In this document: one piece after another, positions 1-5,444 of the stretch | Layout of the letters: every line of letters begins with the position of its first letter | Numbering within the stretch: the stretch's first letter is position 1 | Source: Beijerinckiaceae bacterium | GTDB taxonomy: Bacteria; Pseudomonadota; Alphaproteobacteria; Rhizobiales; Beijerinckiaceae | Assembly: GCA_027346205.1 (NCBI GenBank) | Contig: DAIESR010000017.1 | Location: 1 to 5,444, forward strand | Direction: 5' to 3' | Length of the DNA stretch: 5,444 nt | Notes under the pieces: generated by a model | Seen by the model: only the letters and a program-made list of their open reading frames with translations | What the model was told of the DNA's origin: nothing | The model's database searches: none | Translations under genes and position numbers: made by a program

Positions 1-47
1 GTACGAAGGCGCGACTTTTCTTCAAAAACAGCGAGGGCAAGGCTCAT
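1..47 (-). CDS. Possible 5' end of a divergent minus-strand gene (partial)
   Basis: On the minus strand an ATG at 45-47 opens a frame that stays open to the window edge and reads MSLALAVFEEKSRLR. The reason to consider it is a GGAG Shine-Dalgarno match eight bases upstream of the ATG, a good spacing. If real, it is transcribed divergently from the fatty acid hydroxylase gene and the two share the 48-206 intergenic region. Fifteen codons are too few to recognise a family, so no function is proposed. The plus-strand frames are also open through this edge; one of them stops at 103-105 and could instead be the tail of an upstream plus-strand gene. The call rests only on the ribosome binding site. 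Confidence 0.35.
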   Translation of the reverse strand, partial: MSLALAVFEEKSRLR

Positions 48-151
48 GGCGGAGGCTCCAGAATCAGTCCGCCTCCATGGAATCACGCAAAACGCAATCC
101 GTTAACCGCCATTAACCTGAGTTCGGAGCCCTGGGGGCAGCGCGGTAAGCC

Positions 152-180
152 TTGCGGCGCTCGGCGTCGATTTGCTATGT
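152..180 (+). promoter_or_regulatory. Candidate sigma-70-type promoter for the fatty acid hydroxylase
   Basis: A TTGCGG hexamer at 152-157 and a CTATGT hexamer at 175-180 are separated by 17 bases. They resemble the alphaproteobacterial housekeeping consensus (CTTGAC, then CTATAT). Transcription would begin near 187, giving a leader of about 20 bases that still contains the ribosome binding site. The -35 match is imperfect, so this is a prediction from spacing and similarity only. Confidence 0.4.
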
Positions 181-194
181 AAAGGAGAGTTTGA

Positions 195-198
195 AAGG
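195..198 (+). promoter_or_regulatory. Ribosome binding site that fixes the hydroxylase start
   Basis: AAGG at 195-198 lies eight bases before the ATG at 207, a normal spacing. An in-frame TGA at 192-194 just upstream means no longer protein is possible in this frame. A stronger-looking AAGGAG at 182-187 is about 19 bases from the ATG, too far to be the main site. Confidence 0.6.
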
Positions 199-206
199 CG
201 TATTTC

Positions 207-854
207 ATGACATCTGGCAGCGCGCAGTCCTCAGGCAGGGGTTCGAACGATGCCGATTTCCTCTGCGCGTCGCCGCGGCTGTTTGAAAATCCACTGCTCG
301 ACAAGTTTTCGCGCGTCCATTGGACGATGCCGCTCGTCGTCTATATTCCTATTGTCGTTCTGCTCGCTTGGTTGAGTCTGCGCGCGTTCAGCCCCCTGAT
401 GATCACTGCCGCCGCTTTGGGCGGCTATTTCATCTGGACGCTCATTGAATATTTCGGGCATCGCTATCTCTTCCATGCCGAACTCCCAGGTGCCTGGGGC
501 GCGCGACTCCATTTCCTGATCCATGGCGTGCATCATGTCCACCCAAACGATCCGCTGCGCCTCGTCATGCCGCCGCTCTTGAGCGCCCCCATTATGCTGA
601 TCGCATTATTGGTCACGGACCTTCTTTTCGGCCTGCCCTTGGGCTTGCCTTTCCTCATGGGCTTCATCATCGGCTATCTCTGCTACGACATGGTGCATTA
701 TTATGTGCATCATGCAAATCCGAAGACGCGGCTCGGCCTCACTTTGCGGCGGCTCCATATGCTGCATCATTTTCGCGACCCGGAGCGATCCTACGGCGTC
801 AGCGCACCTTGGTGGGATTACGTCTTCAAGACGCAATATATCGCACCTCGGTAA
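207..854 (+). CDS. Fatty acid 2-hydroxylase family membrane di-iron enzyme
   Basis: This 215-residue protein belongs to the fatty acid hydroxylase/sterol desaturase superfamily, whose members use a histidine-ligated di-iron centre in the membrane to insert oxygen from O2 into acyl chains. The full histidine set is visible in order: HRYLFH (85-90), HFLIHGVHHVHP (102-113), HYYVHH (164-169) and LHMLHH (183-188). The HPNDPLRLVMPP stretch (112-123) and the closing YGVSAPWWDYVF (196-207) match the pattern of the yeast Scs7/animal FA2H branch, which 2-hydroxylates sphingolipid acyl chains. Hydrophobic segments lie at about 41-60, 64-82, 122-141 and 145-163. The N-terminal cytochrome b5 domain of eukaryotic homologues is absent, so electrons must come from a separate donor. 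The gene converges on a lipid glycosyltransferase, which fits a role in membrane lipid modification. The family is confident; 2-hydroxylation of a ceramide-type substrate is inferred, and other lipid substrates are possible. Confidence 0.9.
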   Translation: MTSGSAQSSGRGSNDADFLCASPRLFENPLLDKFSRVHWTMPLVVYIPIVVLLAWLSLRAFSPLMITAAALGGYFIWTLIEYFGHRYLFHAELPGAWGARLHFLIHGVHHVHPNDPLRLVMPPLLSAPIMLIALLVTDLLFGLPLGLPFLMGFIIGYLCYDMVHYYVHHANPKTRLGLTLRRLHMLHHFRDPERSYGVSAPWWDYVFKTQYIAPR

Positions 855-939
855 ATATCTGCCGGCCTATGCCACGGCTCATCGCACATCATCCAGGTTA
901 CCGAGCGATAGAGAATGAACGAGATAAATCCGTTTGCCG

Positions 940-2130
940 TCAGGCTTTCTCGTCACCTGCGCCCTTACGCGGAACGGAAAGCGCCGGCTCGCCCATGGGC
1001 GCTTGCGCGCCCACGAAAACATCGAAGCGGCCATTCGCCCAGACGACATCATCCGTCGTCCAGGCCCGCAGCCACGCCGCCAACGCGAGGATTTCGCGGC
1101 CGACGAAGGCGACCGGCGACATGGCCGATACTTCCCAGCCTTTGAGCCCAGCGATCAAAATTTCACAGCCGAACCAGCCGAGCAAGGTGAGGCCGAAGGC
1201 GGTTCCGCCCGCAAGGCCGACGAGCGGCGCCGCGAGTGCCGCGGCAGCCGCCGCCGGCAAGGGCGTGGAAATCGGCTCCAGCGAATAAGTTACCGGCTCA
1301 TGCGCCCGCCGGATGACGCTCCAGCGGAGCTGCCGATCATAGATATCGCGCAAGCTCCGCCGTCCAATGATCTGCCGCAAAGTCTTATGCGCAAAGACGG
1401 TCCTGAAGCCGATCGCCGCGAGCCCCTTCGAGATCGCCGTATCTTCCGCGAGCGTATAAGCCATGGCCTCGAAGCCGCCGGCGCGGGCAAGATCGCTACG
1501 TTTGAACAGCATCGCCTTGCCGACGCCGAAGCCCAGACCCAAGGCCGAGGCAGTCAGCAGCAGGCGTGCATGGCCGTTGATCAAGAATGCCTCGATATGG
1601 CCCGCAAGGCCGTCCGGCCGCTCGGCAATGGGCACACCGACGACCAAACCGACGCCCGGCGTGAAATTCCGCATATAGGCCACCATCGTCTCCGCATCGA
1701 AGACGATGTTGGAATCTTTGGTGAGGATGAAATCATGCGCCGCGGCGGCGAGCGGCGCCGCCAAAGTGTTCAGCTTTGGGCTAACCGCCAGCTCGCAATG
1801 CGATTGCATGATGCGAGACGCGATATTGGGATGGCCGTCCTTCAATCGCTGCGCGATATCGAGCACTGGCGAAGTCGCTTCCGCGGCGCTGAACAACACT
1901 TCGTAATCGGGATAGCGCTGCGTGAAAATCGAGGCCTGCGCCTCTTCAAATCCGGGATTGTGCAATTTGATCGGCAAGATCGCCGAGATCGGCGGCGCTT
2001 CGCGGTTCGTCGCTCGCCGGGCCTGAATCCACGGTTGTACCAGCGTGCCAAGACTGGTGAGCAGGAGAACGACCACCGCCACGCTCCACCAGACAGCGCC
2101 GAGATAGGACGCAAGCACCGCAAGATCCAT
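940..2130 (-). CDS. GT21-type membrane lipid glycosyltransferase (ceramide glucosyltransferase-like)
   Basis: This 396-residue protein is a GT-A fold, family 2/21-like processive-type glycosyltransferase. Residues 8-30 form an N-terminal membrane anchor. The catalytic domain starts at PPISAILPIK (46-55) and contains the metal/nucleotide-binding TKDSN (137-141, D139), an EDTAISKGL motif (229-237) providing the likely catalytic base D230, and an RQLRW motif (266-270) matching the (Q/R)XXRW signature. Hydrophobic segments at about 286-304, 307-328 and 338-356 suggest C-terminal membrane association, as in ceramide glucosyltransferases. The closest characterised functions are eukaryotic-type glucosylceramide synthesis and the GT21 processive lipid glycosyltransferases of Agrobacterium and Mesorhizobium, which can use diacylglycerol as well as ceramide acceptors. 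The hopanoid enzyme HpnI is another relative, but no hopanoid genes are in view. The donor is probably a UDP-sugar. The stop codon is 85 bases from that of the convergent hydroxylase. The ribosome binding site is weak (AGAGG about 15 bases upstream), and no in-frame start lies close upstream. Confidence 0.85.
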   Translation of the reverse strand: MDLAVLASYLGAVWWSVAVVVLLLTSLGTLVQPWIQARRATNREAPPISAILPIKLHNPGFEEAQASIFTQRYPDYEVLFSAAEATSPVLDIAQRLKDGHPNIASRIMQSHCELAVSPKLNTLAAPLAAAAHDFILTKDSNIVFDAETMVAYMRNFTPGVGLVVGVPIAERPDGLAGHIEAFLINGHARLLLTASALGLGFGVGKAMLFKRSDLARAGGFEAMAYTLAEDTAISKGLAAIGFRTVFAHKTLRQIIGRRSLRDIYDRQLRWSVIRRAHEPVTYSLEPISTPLPAAAAAALAAPLVGLAGGTAFGLTLLGWFGCEILIAGLKGWEVSAMSPVAFVGREILALAAWLRAWTTDDVVWANGRFDVFVGAQAPMGEPALSVPRKGAGDEKA

Positions 2131-2183
2131 GAGACGAATCCAAAACCTCTTTCAAAGGGCCGCGACCTGAAACTCCGGTCGGT

Positions 2184-2268
2184 GGACATGCTCTATGAAT
2201 TTGAAATTGAGTCGATTTTTCCCGCCTATATGGATCGCAAGCGATTCCATATAGGCGGGGTCGGCTCT
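2184..2268 (-). repeat. Dispersed hairpin repeat, copy A
   Basis: Read on the minus strand, these 85 bases align without gaps to 5279-5363 of the plus strand, with 11 mismatches by eye (74 of 85 identical). The unit starts AGAGCCGA, has a palindromic core, then ATTTCAAAT, and ends GAGCATGTCC. The core here is a strong hairpin: arms at 2221-2238 and 2241-2259 around an AA loop, with one bulged base. Flanking GAGTCGA/TCGGCTC arms nearly extend the pairing. The copy lies about 54 bases upstream of the glycosyltransferase start codon, so it is in or next to that gene's leader. It resembles rhizobial intergenic mosaic elements, but the named family cannot be confirmed here. Confidence 0.8.
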
Positions 2269-2500
2269 AAGCGCGTCGCGCATCAAACTCAGGACAATCC
2301 GCGAGAGCGTGACATTAATCCAACCGTCCCTGCCCACCTGATCGAAATCAATCGATTCGCAGCCTGCGGGATGCCGAATCCAGGATCGGACCGAGGCTCG
2401 GCCGGACCATAGCGATATCCGTCTGCCAAAGAAATAAGAGCGTGACAATCATTCCTTACGGCTCTTCCGTCAGAATGGCTGCGTCCCTGTCGATCAATAG
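2269..2500. other. Intergenic stretch with no supported gene
   Basis: Between repeat copy A and the metacaspase-like fragment there is no frame with recognisable protein motifs, no tRNA-like fold that I could see, and no strong inverted repeat. Short frames crossing it on both strands look like chance openings in GC-rich DNA. One minus-strand frame of 98 codons (2152-2448) simply translates the repeat. It may contain decayed upstream parts of the metacaspase gene, but I could not recognise any. Confidence 0.5.
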
Positions 2501-2836
2501 GCCGCACATAAGACAATTGGACCTCCTGGCCATGGCGTTCTCGTCGGTTCTTCGCCTCTTGCGCTCCCCGCTGTGCTTAAGTTTTACACTCTTTATATTG
2601 GCTTTCGCCGCCGCGGCTTGTCGAATTCCGTCGCTGCGGCCCGCGATTCCTCGGCGATGACAGGCGAAGACATTCAGATCCTCGCGCAGCGGCTGCCAAT
2701 CGGCAATGGCAGTTCCGGCAAAAGCTTCGCGATCGCCATATCGCGCGACGACATCTTCGGCATCCTGCATGATCTGCCGCGCAAGAAACTGATCTTCCTT
2801 GATGCCTGCCATACCCGCGCATTGCGCACGCACTGA
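2501..2836 (+). pseudogene. Truncated caspase-like (metacaspase, peptidase C14) gene remnant
   Basis: The plus-strand frame open from 2501 to the TGA at 2834-2836 contains the stretch SRDDIFGILHDLPRKK followed by LIFLDACHT. This matches the end of the caspase p20 core, where a hydrophobic beta strand leads into D-A/T-C-H-S/A-G carrying the catalytic cysteine (here Cys codon 2807-2809). A Gly-His-Gly at 2528-2536 in the same frame is where the family's catalytic His-Gly could lie, 92 residues before the Cys, which is long for the family and may be chance. Everything normally found after the Cys is missing: the frame ends nine codons later, with RALRTH. Upstream, the frame is closed by TAG at 2498-2500 and no His-side domain is recognisable. 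A GTG at 2573 could start an 87-residue peptide but has no convincing ribosome binding site. I read it as a decayed fragment; a small expressed protein is less likely. Confidence 0.5.
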
Positions 2837-2844
2837 ACGCGCGC
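2824..2844 (-). terminator. Hairpin directly after the penicillin-binding protein stop codon
   Basis: On the minus strand the base after the TGA stop begins GCGCGCGT, a TCAGT loop, then GCGTGCGC. This gives an eight-pair stem with two G-U wobble pairs. On the plus strand the same positions would be A-C mismatches, so the fold favours the transcript of the penicillin-binding protein. No U-tract follows, so it is at best a weak or Rho-assisted terminator, or an mRNA 3'-end stabilising hairpin. Confidence 0.35.
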
Positions 2845-5019
2845 TCAGAACAAACCGAAGAAACTCTTGTCGCGTTGCGATGTGCCGCCGCGATCAGGGA
2901 TCGCCGCTGGCGGCAAGATATTCGGAGCATCGTTGCCGCTCTGGCCGATGCCTGGAAGGCCGCGCGACGTCTGTCCCGCATGGATCGGCCGCGGTGCACC
3001 GTTTTGACTGGACGGCGCGGCGTAACCGCCGATCGGAATGCCGAAGAAAGTCGTGCCCCCATTCGTCGCAACCGGAACGCCGGGCGCAACCGCGAATGGA
3101 TTCGGCGCGCGCCAAATGCCATAGGGCAGATCCGCCGACGGCACGCCTTGCAGAGCGGCCGTCATGAATTTGGACCAGATCGCGACCGGAAGACTGCCGC
3201 CCGTCGCGCGTTTCGTCGGCGAATTGTCATCGTTCCCGAGCCAGACGCCAGCGATCAACTGACTCGTATAGCCGACGAACCAGGCGTCGCGATAATCCTG
3301 GCTCGTGCCTGTCTTACCGGCCGCCTGCCAACCCGCCGGCAGATGTGCCCTACGCGCCGTGCCCGTCGCCAGCGTTTGTTCCATCATCGTGTTCATCATC
3401 GCCACATATTGCGGTGCGATCACACGCGCATCGGTCGATGGTCTGCGCTGATAGAGCAGCTTGCCGCTCGTGGTGCGAACCGAAGTGATCACATAAGGCC
3501 GCACGCCGATTCCACCATTGGCGAAAGGCGCATATGCGCCCACAAGCTCAAGCGGCGTGACCTCGGATGTACCGAGTGCGATCGTGGCATTCGACTGAAG
3601 CACCGAGGTGATGCCGAGCCGATGCGCGGTTTTGATCACCGAGGCCGGTCCGACCTCGAGACCGAGCCGCACAGCCACAGTGTTGAGTGATTCGGAGAGT
3701 GCCTTGGTCAAGGTCACAGAGCCGAGATAACGATGCTCGTAATTTTCTGGCTTCCAGCCCCTGACATTGATCGGCGCGTCCTGACGTATGCTATCGGGAG
3801 TGAGGCCACGCTCGAGCGCCGTGAGATAGACGAAGGGCTTGAAGGCGGAGCCGGGTTGGCGCTTGGCGGCCACGGCGCGATTGAACTGGCTCTCGGCATA
3901 ATCGCGGCCGCCGATCAGCGCCCGCACGGCACCGTCCGGAGCCATCGCGACAAGTGCGCCCTGGCTCACGCGATAGCGGCGGCTGTCGCTGGCAAGGACG
4001 CCGGTCAAGGCATGCTCGGCCGCTTGTTGCAGCGGCGCGCTCAAACTCGTCGAGACGACAATGTCGCGATCGATCGCCCCCACGATATCGTCGAGCTGAT
4101 CCATGACATAATCGGCGGCATAATTGATCGAGCCATCACCTTTTTCCTGGATCGCATGCCCCGGATGCGCGAGAGCGAGCTTGGCCATGTCTTCGGTGAT
4201 ATAGCCCGCCTGGGCCATGGCAATGAGGACCTGGGCCGCGCGTTCCACGGCGCCTTTCGGATTGCGGTTCGGCGCCAGCCGCGTCGGCGCCTTCATGAGG
4301 CCCGCGAGCATGGCCGCCTCCGCCAAAGTGACATAACGCGCGCTGTGACCGAAATATTTCTGCGCGGCGGCTTCGACGCCATAAGCGCCGGAACCGAAAT
4401 AGACGCGATTGAGATAAAGTTCCAGGATCTGATCCTTGGTGTATTTGCGCTCGAGCCAGATCGCGAGAATCGCCTCCTGGATCTTGCGCGAGAGCGTGCG
4501 CTCCTGCGTCAGAAACAAATTCTTCGCAAGCTGCTGAGTCAGCGTGGAGCCACCCTGCATCGGGCCTCGGCTGGAGATGTCGTTGATCAGCGCGCGGAGC
4601 AGGCCGATTGGATCGATGCCCCAATGCTCATAGAAACGGCGGTCTTCGATAGCGACGAAGGCCTTCGGCAAATAGGACGGCAATTCGGCAAGATGGATCG
4701 CTGCCCCGCCGGTGTCGCCGCGGTTGGCGAGCAATGAGCCATCAGCACTGAGAATGGCGATATTGGGTGGCCGCTTGGGGATGGCGAGGTGATCGATCTG
4801 CGGCAATTGCGCGGCTTCATAAGCGACCAAGGCGCCGCCGGCAGCGAAAACCCAGATGGAGAGCGTGAAGGCCCAATAGACGAGTCGCCCGAAGAAAGAG
4901 CGATGCGACCGCTTCTTCTTGCGCTTCGGTGGCGCCGATTTTCGTCGTTCCTCGCCACGGCCTTCGGAAGAGGGGCCAAAGGTCGGCTCCCGACGCTCGC
5001 CACCCCTGCCTTTTGCCAT
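2845..5019 (-). CDS. Class A penicillin-binding protein (bifunctional transglycosylase/transpeptidase)
   Basis: This 724-residue inner-membrane enzyme polymerises lipid II into glycan strands and cross-links the stem peptides in the periplasm. A very basic cytosolic tail (1-45) precedes one membrane anchor (about 47-69). The GT51 transglycosylase domain shows EDRRFYEHWG (125-134, catalytic Glu125), GGSTLTQQLAKN (156-167), the RKIQEAILAIWLE helix (178-190) and KYTKDQILELYLN (192-204). The transpeptidase domain carries all three penicillin-binding motifs: SAFK (391-394, nucleophile Ser391), SLN (444-446) and KTG (569-571). The gap between the domains is short (roughly 290-350), with no room for the OB-type insert of Escherichia coli PBP1a, so it is a compact PBP1A-family member and not an obvious mrcA orthologue. 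The C-terminal ~85 residues are Gly/Pro-rich and probably disordered, ending SFFGLF. AGGAA lies about 12 bases before the ATG, a mediocre ribosome binding site. It appears monocistronic. Confidence 0.96.
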   Translation of the reverse strand: MAKGRGGERREPTFGPSSEGRGEERRKSAPPKRKKKRSHRSFFGRLVYWAFTLSIWVFAAGGALVAYEAAQLPQIDHLAIPKRPPNIAILSADGSLLANRGDTGGAAIHLAELPSYLPKAFVAIEDRRFYEHWGIDPIGLLRALINDISSRGPMQGGSTLTQQLAKNLFLTQERTLSRKIQEAILAIWLERKYTKDQILELYLNRVYFGSGAYGVEAAAQKYFGHSARYVTLAEAAMLAGLMKAPTRLAPNRNPKGAVERAAQVLIAMAQAGYITEDMAKLALAHPGHAIQEKGDGSINYAADYVMDQLDDIVGAIDRDIVVSTSLSAPLQQAAEHALTGVLASDSRRYRVSQGALVAMAPDGAVRALIGGRDYAESQFNRAVAAKRQPGSAFKPFVYLTALERGLTPDSIRQDAPINVRGWKPENYEHRYLGSVTLTKALSESLNTVAVRLGLEVGPASVIKTAHRLGITSVLQSNATIALGTSEVTPLELVGAYAPFANGGIGVRPYVITSVRTTSGKLLYQRRPSTDARVIAPQYVAMMNTMMEQTLATGTARRAHLPAGWQAAGKTGTSQDYRDAWFVGYTSQLIAGVWLGNDDNSPTKRATGGSLPVAIWSKFMTAALQGVPSADLPYGIWRAPNPFAVAPGVPVATNGGTTFFGIPIGGYAAPSSQNGAPRPIHAGQTSRGLPGIGQSGNDAPNILPPAAIPDRGGTSQRDKSFFGLF

Positions 5020-5278
5020 TGTCCCGCGCCGTTCCTACAAAAAACTTTGAGCGAAACGCCCAGACTTGCCGTTCGAAAACGCTCCAAATCTCTCTTCGCG
5101 AGCTGCTTTGCCACACACGTCAAGCGTGTGATCGATCGCATGTTTCACGGCGGAAGCCTCGCATATGCAGCCTACATCGGCCGGCTTAAGGCCGCGTAAA
5201 GTGCAAAGATGGGCCGGCGAAAGGGTTTCCACCGCACGTTGGCACCTTTTCGGGCATGGGATTGTCGCCTTGCCAGCC
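5020..5278. other. Intergenic region upstream of the penicillin-binding protein gene
   Basis: No gene is supported here. It should contain the promoter of the minus-strand penicillin-binding protein gene. On the minus strand a CTTGAC -35-like hexamer overlaps a small inverted repeat (CACACG at 5114-5119, CGTGTG at 5125-5130), but I found no matching -10 element at the expected distance, so no promoter is called. Frames crossing it are short and without motifs. Confidence 0.5.
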
Positions 5279-5363
5279 AGAGCCGATCCCGCTTATATGG
5301 AATCGCTTGCGATCCATTTAGACGGTAGAAATCGGCTCTATTTCAAATACTTGGAGCATGTCC
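5279..5363 (+). repeat. Dispersed hairpin repeat, copy B
   Basis: This is the plus-strand partner of the copy at 2184-2268. It begins AGAGCCGAT and carries the matching ATCGGCTCT further in, a perfect nine-base inverted pair. This pair encloses a partly mismatched palindromic core (TATATGGAATCGC, then GCGATCCATTTA). The ATTTCAAAT spacer and the GAGCATGTCC tail follow. Several mismatches between the copies fall within the paired core, where copy A keeps tighter pairing. The tail runs straight into a second inverted repeat that copy A does not have. Confidence 0.8.
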
Positions 5364-5395
5364 CGGAAAAGTCCATCAACTTTTCCGGGACATGC
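5356..5395. repeat. Perfect 17-bp inverted repeat, terminator-like
   Basis: The arm GCATGTCCCGGAAAAGT (5356-5372) is followed by the six-base loop CCATCA and its exact reverse complement at 5379-5395. It shares its first eight bases with the end of repeat copy B, so it looks like a second module of a mosaic intergenic element. It could act as a terminator for a minus-strand gene ending at 5397, but there is no flanking T-tract on either strand, so factor-independent termination is uncertain. Confidence 0.75.
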
Positions 5396-5396
5396 C

Positions 5397-5444
5397 CTAG
5401 ATGTGGAACCTCAACAGGTTGTCCAGCGGGAGACCGAGACGACT
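5397..5444 (-). CDS. Possible 3' end of a minus-strand gene (partial)
   Basis: On the minus strand a frame is open from the window edge to a TAG at 5397-5399, ending SRLGLPLDNLLRFHI. The support is positional: the stop lies one base outside a perfect inverted repeat, a common arrangement at gene ends, and the residues look protein-like. Fifteen codons are too few to assign a family, and other frames are also open here. If real, the gene would lie upstream of the penicillin-binding protein gene on the same strand, about 380 bases away. Confidence 0.22.
   Translation of the reverse strand, partial: SRLGLPLDNLLRFHI

Noticed and set aside
934..2412. A 492-codon plus-strand open frame opposite the glycosyltransferase gene
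   Set aside because: It is antisense to a protein with complete GT21-like motifs, is Arg/Asp/Gln-rich with no domains, and runs on through the repeat, as expected of a shadow frame in GC-rich DNA.
2152..2448. A 98-codon minus-strand frame upstream of the glycosyltransferase
   Set aside because: About a third of it translates the dispersed hairpin repeat and the rest has no features of a protein.
2442..2660. A 72-codon plus-strand frame with a hydrophobic signal-peptide-like stretch
   Set aside because: The hydrophobic run is short and arises out of frame from the metacaspase-like remnant. There is no convincing ribosome binding site and no mature domain.
2456..2833. A 125-codon minus-strand frame beginning 12 bases after the penicillin-binding protein stop, as a possible coupled small gene
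   Set aside because: It has no recognisable motif or good ribosome binding site and is antisense to the metacaspase-like frame, whose DACHT signature is better evidence for coding on the plus strand. A conserved protein in relatives would reverse this.
3733..4737. A 334-codon plus-strand open frame opposite the penicillin-binding protein gene
   Set aside because: It lies wholly within a gene with all catalytic motifs on the other strand and has a composition typical of an antisense shadow.
5114..5130. Small inverted repeat CACACG/CGTGTG upstream of the penicillin-binding protein gene as an operator
   Set aside because: Six-base arms are expected by chance in this much sequence, and no -10 element or second copy supports a regulatory site.
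1..5444. CRISPR array, tRNA or rRNA genes, transposase or integrase genes
   Set aside because: No regularly spaced short repeats, no tRNA cloverleaf-like sequence, no rRNA core sequence and no transposase or integrase motif were seen on either strand.

Overview
The window reads as chromosomal DNA of a GC-rich alphaproteobacterium, most likely of the order Hyphomicrobiales (Rhizobiales), perhaps near Beijerinckiaceae. This is an inference from high-GC codon use, the character of the proteins, and intergenic elements carrying a GAGCATGTCC tail of the kind common in rhizobial genomes. No rRNA or other definitive taxonomic marker is present, so the family-level placement is a guess.

Layout. Positions 1-206 form a short intergenic stretch with a possible divergent minus-strand gene start at the left edge, a candidate sigma-70-type promoter and a good ribosome binding site. 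A plus-strand gene (207-854) encodes an integral-membrane di-iron fatty acid 2-hydroxylase. Converging on it from the other strand (940-2130), with 85 bases between the stop codons, is a membrane GT21-type lipid glycosyltransferase (ceramide glucosyltransferase-like). Positions 2131-2844 are a roughly 0.7 kb non-coding or decayed stretch. It holds one copy of an 85-base hairpin-forming repeat and, on the plus strand, what looks like a truncated remnant of a caspase-like (metacaspase, peptidase C14) gene. A large minus-strand gene (2845-5019) encodes a bifunctional class A penicillin-binding protein. Positions 5020-5444 are again intergenic, with a second copy of the repeat in opposite orientation. 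That copy is fused to a perfect 17-bp inverted repeat, followed by a possible 3' end of another minus-strand gene running off the window.

How the genes relate. The hydroxylase and the glycosyltransferase are both envelope-lipid enzymes and together suggest 2-hydroxylation of an acyl chain plus sugar transfer onto a ceramide- or diacylglycerol-type lipid. They are convergent rather than an operon, so a shared pathway is an inference. The penicillin-binding protein polymerises and cross-links peptidoglycan and appears to be a stand-alone transcription unit. No complete novel system is visible. The most unusual items are the metacaspase remnant and the mosaic dispersed repeat.
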